From positions 1 to 13,517 of the forward strand of contig JAYVYD010000444.1 in NCBI GenBank assembly GCA_043784605.1: a DNA stretch of 13,517 nt, written 5' to 3'. The position numbers were made by a program, and so were the translations under genes. How positions within the stretch are numbered: the first letter of the stretch is position 1; the number at the start of each line of letters is the position of its first letter. A model generated the notes under the pieces. It was not told where the DNA came from. It ran no database searches and saw only the letters and a program-made list of their open reading frames with translations. The DNA comes from JANYHY01 sp043784605. Lineage in GTDB: Bacteria; Myxococcota_A; Polyangia; Polyangiales; Polyangiaceae. Shown in pieces: positions 1-6,699 of the stretch.

Positions 1-846
1 CTGCGCGGCGACTACAAGGCCGCGCTCGAGCAGACGCAGCAGGCGCTCTCCATGCGTCGCAAGCTCGGCGACCGGCGATCGATCGCGCTCAGCTTGAACA
101 ACATGGGCCTCGTGTATCAAGACTCGGGGCAGTTCAAGCTCGCGCTCGACGCGTTCGAGCAGGCGCTCGTGATCCGGCGAGAAATAGGGGATCTCGTGGG
201 TGTCGCCGTGAGCCTCAACAACCTCGGCACGGTCGCGCAAGATCAACGCGACGACGCGCGGGCGCTCGCGCTCTTCAAAGAGGCCCACGAGGTCGCCAAG
301 GAGACCGGCGATCGAAATCGCATCGCGCTCGTGCTCACCAACCTCGGCGAGACGCTCAGCCGCATCGGGCAACCCGACGCCGCGATCGCGTACCTGAAGC
401 AAGCCGAGGAGCTGATGGACGAGCTCGGGGATCGCATGGGACTCGCGGAGGTCTCGCGCGGTCTCGGCAAGGCGTACCTGGCGCAGCGCGATCTGACCAA
501 GGCGCGCGAGTGCACGGCGAGGGCGGTCGAGATCTTGCGCGGCGTTGGCAGCAGCATCCAGCTCGGGGTGGCGTTGCGTTCGCTCGGCGAGGTCGCCGCT
601 GCGGGGAGCGCAGGAGGCGCAGGACTGAGCCTCGCGCGCGATCACCTCAAGCAATCGATCGTGATCTTCGAAGAGCTCGGCAACGAGGTCGAACTTGCGC
701 GGAGCTGTCGCGCGTACGTGGAGCTCTTGAAGGGCACCATGGAGTTCGGCACCGATCCCACGGTCATCGAAGAGGCGGCACGCTACCAAAAGCGAGCGGA
801 CGACGTGCTCGCACGCATCAAGCTGGGCGGCGCCGGAATCAGCTGA
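1..846 (+). CDS. TPR-repeat protein, C-terminal part (5' end outside window)
   Basis: The reading frame is open from base 1, and the residues before the first ATG (position 52) already form the end of a TPR helix pair, so this is the C-terminal 281 residues of a longer protein. About five tandem repeats of roughly 40 residues follow, each with the pattern of a Leu-Asn-Asn-(Leu/Met)-Gly helix, a Gly/Asp-x-x-x-Ala-Leu second helix and a closing Gly-Asp. This is the kinesin-light-chain-like TPR_12 style. The last repeat (about residues 195-240) is interrupted by an Ala/Gly-rich insert, and the C-terminus is charged. TPR arrays are protein-interaction scaffolds. In Myxococcota such arrays often form the C-terminal half of Ser/Thr kinases or ATPase regulators, but the catalytic part is not visible here, so the full function cannot be named. 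The stop is TGA at 844-846. Confidence 0.88.
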   Translation: MRGDYKAALEQTQQALSMRRKLGDRRSIALSLNNMGLVYQDSGQFKLALDAFEQALVIRREIGDLVGVAVSLNNLGTVAQDQRDDARALALFKEAHEVAKETGDRNRIALVLTNLGETLSRIGQPDAAIAYLKQAEELMDELGDRMGLAEVSRGLGKAYLAQRDLTKARECTARAVEILRGVGSSIQLGVALRSLGEVAAAGSAGGAGLSLARDHLKQSIVIFEELGNEVELARSCRAYVELLKGTMEFGTDPTVIEEAARYQKRADDVLARIKLGGAGIS

Positions 847-874
847 TCGCGTAACGAGCAGAGGAGTGCACAAA

Positions 875-941
875 AGGATCAGGAAGTTCAAAAGGTGTTT
901 GAGCAGCCCCCAAACACTTCCCGATCCTCCCGATTGTTTTT
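875..941 (+). terminator. Imperfect stem-loop with downstream T tract, probable terminator or leader structure
   Basis: Bases 875-886 (AGGATCAGGAAG) pair with 917-928 (CTTCCCGATCCT) in a 12-position stem with one A/C mismatch. Inside it, 896-901 pairs with 911-916 to continue the helix, leaving an 8-base bulge (887-894) on the left arm and a loop of about 9 bases (902-910). A T tract (937-941) follows 8 bases after the stem. The element starts 28 bases after the TPR stop and lies in a stretch clearly richer in A+T than the flanking genes. This fits a factor-independent terminator for the TPR gene. The gap between stem and T tract is longer than ideal, so a leader structure for the VWA gene is also possible. 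Confidence 0.45.
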
Positions 942-1002
942 GTTCAATCACTCTTCGCCTGCTTGCTCGGAGCTTCATTCACTCGAGCGCGCGACGAGTG
1001 GT

Positions 1003-2133
1003 ATGGTCCGGCGCATGTCGACTCTTCGTACCGCGCTCACCGCCGCTCTCCTCTCGCTCGCCGCATGCGGCGGAGGGCTGAAACTCACGGCCATTCGCTC
1101 CACGCAGGCCAAGCCGAGCAACGTCGCCGTGTACTTCAAGGTGGAGACGAGCGGGGGCGAGCCCATCGGCGGGCTGGCAGCAGACTCGTTCAAGATCTAC
1201 GAGGACAAGGAGCTCGTCTCGCAGTTCGAGAGCAAGCAGACGATCTTGAACCCCGAGGTCGCGGCGAGTCACTACACGCTCTTGCTCGTCGACATGTCCG
1301 GGAGCATCTCCGGCTCGAACTCCGTCGACGCGCTCGTCGATGCGGTCGGAACGTTCGCAGACAAGGTGGAGGGCCAGCAGAAGGTCGGCGTGTTCGCGTT
1401 CGACGGCGGCGCAGAGCTTCACCCGATCGTGGCGTTCGGTTCGGCGGGAGGCGCGAAGGCAGGCGCCAAGGCGCTCACGGGCTACAAGCCCGCGGACCCG
1501 AGCACCAACCTCAACGGCGCGATCGTGAAGGGCCTCGCGGAGCTCGACAAGGCGCTCGCGAACGCGGAGCACCCGATGCGCTTCGGCACGCTCGTGGTCT
1601 TCTCCGACGGCACGGATCGCGCGCGGCGCGTCTCCAAAGAAGACGTCATGAAGGCGATTGGCGACACGAAATACGACGTATTTGCGATCGGCCTCGGTGC
1701 GGAGATGCAAGAGGCGCAGCTCAAAGAGATCGGCAAAGACGGAACGGCGCGCGCCGATGACAAGGCAGCAGTCGTCACTGCATTCGACACGATCGCGACG
1801 CGCATCGCCGCTCGCACGAAGAGCTACTACCTGCTCGGCTACTGCTCGCCCGCGCGTGCCGGCAAGCACGAGGTGAGCATCACCGCCACGACGAAGGACG
1901 ACAAGGGCAACGAGTCCAGCGGCAGCCTCACGAGCGACTTCGACGCGACCGGCTTCACACCGAACTGCGATCCGAACCAGAAGCCGAGCTTCGATCTCAG
2001 CAAGGGTGACGCGCTCGCGCCGAAGAAGGACGACCCGAAGAAGGACGACACCAAAGCGACGGTCAAGGTCGACGCGAAGGCCTCGACCCCGGCGCCGACT
2101 CCTACGCCTCAGGGCGAGACGTTCACGCCTTGA
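1003..2133 (+). CDS. VWA-domain lipoprotein
   Basis: The N-terminus is a lipoprotein signal: a short Arg-containing n-region, a hydrophobic Leu/Ala stretch and a Leu-Ala-Ala-Cys lipobox with Cys22. The product is therefore predicted to be exported, lipidated and membrane-anchored. Residues about 40-80 resemble the strand-rich segment before the VWA fold in the VWFA-related family (TIGR03436 type, with an 'FKIYED' motif). The VWA domain carries a full MIDAS metal site: Asp97, Ser99 and Ser101 in DMSGS, Thr168 and Asp202 in FSDGTD. A 'YYLLGYC' strand (275-281) is typical of that family. The last 37 residues are low-complexity Lys-Asp and Thr-Pro. I chose ATG 1003; ATG 1015 is in frame and equally able to give the signal peptide. 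An in-frame GTG at 895 would put 36 residues before it and lies inside the stem-loop, so I reject it. The ligand is unknown. Confidence 0.85.
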   Translation: MVRRMSTLRTALTAALLSLAACGGGLKLTAIRSTQAKPSNVAVYFKVETSGGEPIGGLAADSFKIYEDKELVSQFESKQTILNPEVAASHYTLLLVDMSGSISGSNSVDALVDAVGTFADKVEGQQKVGVFAFDGGAELHPIVAFGSAGGAKAGAKALTGYKPADPSTNLNGAIVKGLAELDKALANAEHPMRFGTLVVFSDGTDRARRVSKEDVMKAIGDTKYDVFAIGLGAEMQEAQLKEIGKDGTARADDKAAVVTAFDTIATRIAARTKSYYLLGYCSPARAGKHEVSITATTKDDKGNESSGSLTSDFDATGFTPNCDPNQKPSFDLSKGDALAPKKDDPKKDDTKATVKVDAKASTPAPTPTPQGETFTP

Positions 2134-2966
2134 GACGTGACGGGGATGCCGCGAAGGCGGCGCTGCTCGACCGAGAGCGTGCGGATCGCCTCTAGGCACC
2201 GTTGAGACGCCTCGAGCGCCGTCGAGTTGCCGCGGTCGTCGCGTCGTAGGTCCGACAAATCGAGCTCGGGTCCGAACAGGACGTCGATGCGATTGTCCTG
2301 CGGCGCGCGCCAGTTGAGGCCGAACTCTTTGGGGAGGCTATTTCCTGGGCCCAAGACGAAGCACGGGATCACGTGCGCGCCCTCGGCTCCGAGTGCGACA
2401 CGACCCACGCCGGGCTTCGCGCTCAAGAGGGCGTAGGGGTCGTCGCTCTTGTTGCGAGTGCCCTCGGGGTGCAGGCCCATCACGGTGCCGGGGACCTGCA
2501 GCTCCTCGATGCAGCGATCGATCGCCCACTTGTTGAACGCACGCTTGTCCTCGCCCTTGTCGCGCAAGAGGGGAGGGAACATCGACATCCCGCTCATCGC
2601 GCCGTTGACCATCGGGCCGAGCGGATGGTCGTAGAAGAACGTCGAGCGGACCGGGAACAAGATGCGGCGCGAGAGCTTCGTGTTCCAGAAGTACGTCGCG
2701 GTGATCACGAAGAAATCGAAGAAGCTGCGGTGATTGCACACGAACAGCACTCGGTCATTCTTGCCGTAGCGCGTGACGTGATCGAGGCCCACGATGTCCA
2801 TGCGCTTGCCCGCGGTGGCCCAGAGCATGACGCCCATCGTGACCGTGTTGTAGGCCTTCGCCGGGAGCGTGAGGTGCGTGGTCGAGAGGTGACCTATCTC
2901 GAGCGCGACTCGCTCCATCGGAGAGAGCGCGCGCAGCACTTCAGAGGAGGGGCGGGACCGCTGCAT
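2109..2966 (-). CDS. PlsC-type lysophospholipid / glycerolipid acyltransferase
   Basis: This 285-residue protein is a member of the PlsC/LPLAT acyltransferase family, which transfers a fatty acyl chain to a lysophospholipid or related acceptor at the inner membrane. The catalytic block NHRSFFD has His79 and Asp84 in the HX4D spacing. The substrate-binding block is PEGTR (167-171), and a later hydrophobic block with Pro201 (about 198-206) matches the fourth conserved motif. Residues about 40-52 could be a short membrane-associating helix. Length is within the family range. It is the last gene of the minus-strand series, 40 bp downstream of the aldehyde dehydrogenase, so the two are probably co-transcribed. 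Its 3' end overlaps the convergent VWA gene by 25 bp. The acceptor (lysophosphatidic acid or another lipid) cannot be told from sequence; AGPAT activity is only the default guess. An internal Met17 is a possible alternative start. Confidence 0.88.
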   Translation of the reverse strand: MQRSRPSSEVLRALSPMERVALEIGHLSTTHLTLPAKAYNTVTMGVMLWATAGKRMDIVGLDHVTRYGKNDRVLFVCNHRSFFDFFVITATYFWNTKLSRRILFPVRSTFFYDHPLGPMVNGAMSGMSMFPPLLRDKGEDKRAFNKWAIDRCIEELQVPGTVMGLHPEGTRNKSDDPYALLSAKPGVGRVALGAEGAHVIPCFVLGPGNSLPKEFGLNWRAPQDNRIDVLFGPELDLSDLRRDDRGNSTALEASQRCLEAIRTLSVEQRRLRGIPVTSQGVNVSP

Positions 2967-3006
2967 GCGACGTCTCGACGAATATCACAGAAGCATTCGC
3001 TTCGAG

Positions 3007-4539
3007 TCACCCGCCGCCGAGGCGCTTGGGCATCGCGCCCAAGAGCCGCAAGAGCGCGCCGAGCTTCGCGAAGACCCCTGTGGTGCGGCTGCGGAGCTTC
3101 GCCATCGCGAGCGCGATCGTGACGACCGTCGGCGTGTACGGGTACCACCAGAGCTCACGCTTGGCCTTGCCCTTGTCGACCAGCACGAAGCGCGGTCGCG
3201 TGAGCGCCTCGAGCGCCAAGTGCGAATTCGTAATGCCATATCCGGTCTCGCCGTGTCCGCTCCATGGCGCCGCCGGTAGCGCACCCGTGAACGAGTGGTT
3301 GTTGATCGTGACGACGCCTGCCTTCAGCTGCCGCGCGAGCCGCTCTCCGCGCGCGAGGTCCTTCGTCCAGATGCTCGCGGTGAGACCATATTTCGAGGCG
3401 TTCGCGAGCTCCAGCGCCTCCTTCTCGTCGGCGACCACGCGCACGGGAATCACGGGCCCGAAGGTCTCTTCCTTCATGAGCAAGCTGTCGTCGGACTCCA
3501 CGCGCATGACCGTCGCTTCGTACGCGTAGCCGTCTTTGCCTGGCTCGCCGCCGCACAAGACTTTGCCGCCGTGCTCCTTCGCGTCGTCCACGTGGCGCTT
3601 GACGATCTCTCGCTGTGCCTCGGTCGTTAGTGGCCCGACGTCTTGCCCCGCGCGCAGACCTTTGACCGTTGCGGTGAGCTTCTCGATGAACTTCTCGGCG
3701 ATCCCCTTTTGAACATAGACGCGCTCGATCGCCGCGCAGTTCTGCCCGGCGTTGGAGAGCGCGCCCCACGCGACGCCCAGCGCGGCGCGCTCCAGGTTCG
3801 CGTCATCGAGCACGATCGCGGCGTCTTTTCCGCCCAACTCGAGGGAGCACGGGATCAGCCGCTCTGCGCACGCTGCCGCGACTTTCTTGCCGGTGCGCAC
3901 GCTGCCCGTGAACACGACCAGCTCTACGTCGCACGCGCACAGCGCGCCGCCGACGTCTCCTCCGCCTTGCACGATCGACAGCACGTCCTTGGGCAAGAGC
4001 CCCTCGAACAGCTCGACCACCGCCTTGCCGCTTCGAGGCGAGATCTCGCTGGGCTTGAATACGACCGCGTTGCCCGCCAACAGCGCCGGCACGAGCGTGC
4101 GCAAGGGCAGGGCGACTGGGAAGTTCCACGGCATGATCATGGCGATCGTCCCGCGCGCCTCTTTGTAGATGGTGCCTTGTTTGCCGGGGTAGGTGAGTCC
4201 GTCGAGATCGATCTCTTGCGGAGCCGTGAGCTCCTCGATCGACGCGCACCAAAAGTCGAAAACATCTGCGCTCGCGACGACGTCGGCGAGCAGCGCCTCG
4301 GCCATGGGCTTGCCGGTCTCGTCGCTCACCGTCTTGGCGAGAGCCTCCGCGCGATCGAGCAGGCGGTCCTTCACCTTGGCGATGATGGCCGCGCGTTCGT
4401 ACACGGGAGTCTCCGCCCACCCAAGCTGCGCCTCTCGCGCGCGCTTCACGATACTTGCTACGTCATCGGGTGACGTCGCAACTACCTCGTCGAGCGGGCT
4501 CAGATCCAACGGGTTCTTGTCGGCGAACGGAGACGTCAT
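3007..4539 (-). CDS. NAD(P)-dependent aldehyde dehydrogenase with C-terminal extension
   Basis: This 510-residue protein is an aldehyde dehydrogenase superfamily member that oxidises an aldehyde to a carboxylic acid with NAD(P)+. Family landmarks are in order: PWNFP with Asn139, KPSE with Lys162 for cofactor binding, a Gly-Ser pair in FTGS (210-213), the general base Glu234 in LELGGKD, catalytic Cys268 in GQNCAA, and EETFGP (358-362) ending in the cofactor-contacting Glu-Thr-Phe. All catalytic residues are present. After the normal end of the fold (about residue 450) there are about 60 extra residues with a Trp/Tyr-rich piece, a hydrophobic stretch (about 470-480) and a basic tail, which may associate with the membrane. 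It lies 40 bp upstream of the acyltransferase, so a role on lipid-derived or other hydrophobic aldehydes is plausible but inferred. The substrate is unknown. No strong Shine-Dalgarno precedes the ATG. Confidence 0.92.
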   Translation of the reverse strand: MTSPFADKNPLDLSPLDEVVATSPDDVASIVKRAREAQLGWAETPVYERAAIIAKVKDRLLDRAEALAKTVSDETGKPMAEALLADVVASADVFDFWCASIEELTAPQEIDLDGLTYPGKQGTIYKEARGTIAMIMPWNFPVALPLRTLVPALLAGNAVVFKPSEISPRSGKAVVELFEGLLPKDVLSIVQGGGDVGGALCACDVELVVFTGSVRTGKKVAAACAERLIPCSLELGGKDAAIVLDDANLERAALGVAWGALSNAGQNCAAIERVYVQKGIAEKFIEKLTATVKGLRAGQDVGPLTTEAQREIVKRHVDDAKEHGGKVLCGGEPGKDGYAYEATVMRVESDDSLLMKEETFGPVIPVRVVADEKEALELANASKYGLTASIWTKDLARGERLARQLKAGVVTINNHSFTGALPAAPWSGHGETGYGITNSHLALEALTRPRFVLVDKGKAKRELWWYPYTPTVVTIALAMAKLRSRTTGVFAKLGALLRLLGAMPKRLGGG

Positions 4540-4618
4540 GAGTGGCGACGTACCACGAACGGATGCGGATGCGGAGCCGAGCGAACCGAGCCTCGAGCGA
4601 CCTCCATGCTGGCGAGCC

Positions 4619-4634
4619 CCATCTTGAAAGATGG
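4619..4634. repeat. Short perfect inverted repeat (hairpin)
   Basis: CCATCT and AGATGG (4619-4624 and 4629-4634) form a perfect 6-bp stem around TGAA. It lies in the non-coding gap between the exporter gene and the aldehyde dehydrogenase gene. No T tract follows on either strand, so it is not a classical terminator. On the minus strand it would fall in the leader of the aldehyde dehydrogenase transcript. Confidence 0.35.
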
Positions 4635-4667
4635 AGCGTCGGCAGAAACTGTGGACGCGGTGCTAAC

Positions 4668-4682
4668 CCCGCCAAAAGCGGG
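4668..4682 (-). terminator. Weak GC-rich hairpin after the ABC exporter tail copy
   Basis: CCCGC (4668-4672) and GCGGG (4678-4682) form a 5-bp stem with a 5-base loop. On the minus strand it lies just downstream of the degenerate copy of the exporter 3' end and about 125 bases downstream of the real exporter stop. Only two T residues follow on the minus strand, so if it terminates transcription it would be inefficient or need Rho. Confidence 0.25.
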
Positions 4683-4689
4683 CTCTCCT

Positions 4690-4728
4690 TTACGCGTGGA
4701 GCTGTCTCTCGACCAATCGCTTGTAGAG
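4690..4728 (-). pseudogene. Degenerate copy of the 3' end of the neighbouring ABC exporter gene
   Basis: Bases 4691-4728 match 4809-4846, the end of the exporter gene, at 35 of 38 positions without gaps. Read on the minus strand, this copy encodes LYKRLVERQLHA followed by TAA, against LYKRLVERQLDA and TAA in the intact gene. Of the three differences, one changes an amino acid (Asp to His) and two are synonymous. Upstream of these 12 codons the frame stays open back to the intact gene's stop but the similarity fades at once, with no ATP-binding motifs. It is best read as the last remnant of a second, tandem ABC exporter gene, or as a short local duplication. The two stops are 118 bp apart. Confidence 0.6.
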
Positions 4729-4807
4729 GCGCGCATCAATCAGACGGAACCCAAATCGCCCACGACCTGTTCGGACCGCAAATGTGTGAGTGGCTGGCGC
4801 CAGATCC

Positions 4808-6628
4808 TTACGCGTCGAGCTGTCTCTCCACCAAGCGCTTGTAGAGCCCCTCTTCGACGACGAGCTCCGAGTGCTTGCCGGTCTGCGCGATCTTTCCGCC
4901 TTCGAGCACGACGACGCGGTCTGCGTTCTTCACGGAGCTGAGGCGGTGCGCGATGACGAGCGTGGTGCGTCCCTTCATCAGGCGCTCGAGCGCCTCGCGC
5001 ACCAAGAACTCGCTCTCGGCGTCGAGCGCGCTCGTCGCCTCGTCGAGGATGAGCACCTTGGGATCCTTCAAAACGGCTCGCGCGATGGCGACCCGCTGTT
5101 TCTGGCCTCCGGAGAGCTGTACACCGCGCTCGCCCACCGCCGTGTCGTACTTGTCTGGGAACTTGTCGATGAAGTCGTGCGCGTTTGCGAGCTTCGCTGC
5201 GGCGCGGATCTCCTCGTCAGTCGCTTCCGGTCGGCCGTAGCGGATGTTGTCCGCGATCGACGACGAGAAGAGGAGCGGCTCTTGGGCGACCACGCCTACT
5301 TGACGTCTCAACCATTGCGCGTCCAGCCCGGCGAGCGGCTCGCCGTCGAGCGACACGACCCCCGCTTCCGGATCGTAGAGCCGATACAAGAGCGCGGAGA
5401 TCGTGGACTTGCCCGCGCCGGACGGGCCGACGAGCGCGACGACCTCGCCAGGAGAGATGTCCAAGTCAAAGTCCGTAAGGACGCGCACGTCGGGTCGCGC
5501 CGGATAGGAGAACTGCACGTGTAGGAAGCGGACGTGCCCTTTGACGTTCGCGAGCGTTCGCCCGCCCGACGGCATCTCCGGCTTGCGATCGATCAAGGCG
5601 AAGATGCGCGCAGAGGCGCCGGAGGCCCGATTGAAGTCCGCCCACAGCTCCGAGAGCGAGCCGAGCGAGAATGCGACGAGGAGTGTGTAGACGAGGAACG
5701 ACGTGAGCTCACCGATGCTGAGCTGCCCGCGGACGACGAGGTGACCGCCGTACCAAAACACGGCAGCGCCCGCGGCGTACGCGGCGAACGATGCGATCCC
5801 GAAGAACGTCGCGGCGATGCGGATCCGCGCCATCGCAAGGCGCAGCGACTCGGCGACCGCGCGTCCGAAACGAGCCACCTCGCTCCCCTCGGCGGAGAAC
5901 GAGCGCACGGTGCGGATCCCGGCGAGGGCCTCCTCGGCGACGTCCGTCGAGCGCGCGAGCGAGTCCTGTACGTCCGCCGAGAGCTTGCGAACTCGTCGCC
6001 CGTAGCGCACCGCAGCGAACGCGACGGGAGGCACAACGGCCAGCATGAGCATCGTCAGTCGCGGCGAGGTGTAAAAGAGCAGCACCATCCCGCCGAGCAC
6101 GGCCGTCAGGTTCCGCAGCGCCATGGAGATGTTCACGGAGACGGCGTTCTGCAGGACCGTGGCGTCCGATGACAATCTATTGGTGAGCTCGCCAGTCTTT
6201 TGTCCGTCGAAGAAGGCGATCTCCTGGCCCATCAAGCTCTCGAAGAGCCGCTCGCGTAGTTTTGCCACCACCCGCTCGCCCGCGGAGGTGAAGGCCATGT
6301 AGCGGAGAGAGCCGGTGACGCCCTGAACGAAGAAGACGCCCAGCATGATGAGCGCGATTCGGTCGATCTTCTCGGTCCCGCCGGACTTCATCGCGTCGTC
6401 GATGATGAAGCGAATCCCCTGCGGAAAAGCCAGGTTGCTCGCCGACGACAAGAGCAAGAACACGGTCCCGAGCGCGAGCGCGGGCAGCTCTCCACGCGCC
6501 AGTGAGAGGATTCGACCAAACGAGGCGAAGACAGTGGTCCGCGACACGGGCGGCTTGCCTTGCGGCTCGCCCTTCGGGCTCACGTCTCGCGTCCTTCGCG
6601 GAAGGGGGGCTGGGTTCGGGTCTGCCAT
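4808..6628 (-). CDS. ABC exporter, fused permease and ATPase (MsbA/ABCB-like)
   Basis: This 606-residue half-transporter should work as a homodimer in the inner membrane, exporting lipids, peptides or drugs by ATP hydrolysis. A proline-rich cytoplasmic N-terminus (1-30) is followed by about six membrane helices (roughly 48-68, 92-108, 168-186, 190-208, 272-296 and 308-326). The region around FFDGQKTGELTNRLSSD (139-155) is typical of the MsbA/ABCB8/ABCB10 type. The ATPase domain has Walker A GPSGAGKST (401-409), Q-loop Gln449, signature LSGGQ (505-509), Walker B VLILDE (525-530) with Asp529 and Glu530, and H-loop His561. It is complete and of normal length. It starts 71 bp after the YhaN-like gene stop. 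Lipid flipping would suit the nearby acyltransferase, but the substrate is not shown. It is not safely called msbA: sequence alone does not separate that from other ABCB exporters. Confidence 0.93.
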   Translation of the reverse strand: MADPNPAPLPRRTRDVSPKGEPQGKPPVSRTTVFASFGRILSLARGELPALALGTVFLLLSSASNLAFPQGIRFIIDDAMKSGGTEKIDRIALIMLGVFFVQGVTGSLRYMAFTSAGERVVAKLRERLFESLMGQEIAFFDGQKTGELTNRLSSDATVLQNAVSVNISMALRNLTAVLGGMVLLFYTSPRLTMLMLAVVPPVAFAAVRYGRRVRKLSADVQDSLARSTDVAEEALAGIRTVRSFSAEGSEVARFGRAVAESLRLAMARIRIAATFFGIASFAAYAAGAAVFWYGGHLVVRGQLSIGELTSFLVYTLLVAFSLGSLSELWADFNRASGASARIFALIDRKPEMPSGGRTLANVKGHVRFLHVQFSYPARPDVRVLTDFDLDISPGEVVALVGPSGAGKSTISALLYRLYDPEAGVVSLDGEPLAGLDAQWLRRQVGVVAQEPLLFSSSIADNIRYGRPEATDEEIRAAAKLANAHDFIDKFPDKYDTAVGERGVQLSGGQKQRVAIARAVLKDPKVLILDEATSALDAESEFLVREALERLMKGRTTLVIAHRLSSVKNADRVVVLEGGKIAQTGKHSELVVEEGLYKRLVERQLDA

Positions 6629-6699
6629 CTATCAAGTCTTCGATGCCACAGCGTCTGAAAGGGGGCCGGCTTCACCCGAAGCGCACCGGGTCGATGCCG

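Noticed and set aside
1..846. TPR repeats as a DNA-level tandem repeat
   Set aside because: The periodicity of about 120 bases is at protein level only. The DNA copies are strongly diverged and simply encode TPR units.
895..1002. GTG 895 as start of the VWA lipoprotein, with AGGAAG 8 bases upstream
   Set aside because: It would place 36 residues before the signal peptide, and the codon lies within the stem-loop at 875-928. ATG 1003 or 1015 gives a proper lipoprotein signal.
979..2199. 406-codon open frame antisense to the VWA gene
   Set aside because: Arg/Val/Leu-rich composition without motifs. It is a GC-rich antisense shadow of a gene with a clear MIDAS site.
4542..4844. 100-codon plus-strand open frame in the exporter-dehydrogenase gap
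   Set aside because: No ribosome binding site, no recognisable fold, and it runs into the antisense of the exporter. The gap is better explained by hairpins and the exporter tail remnant.
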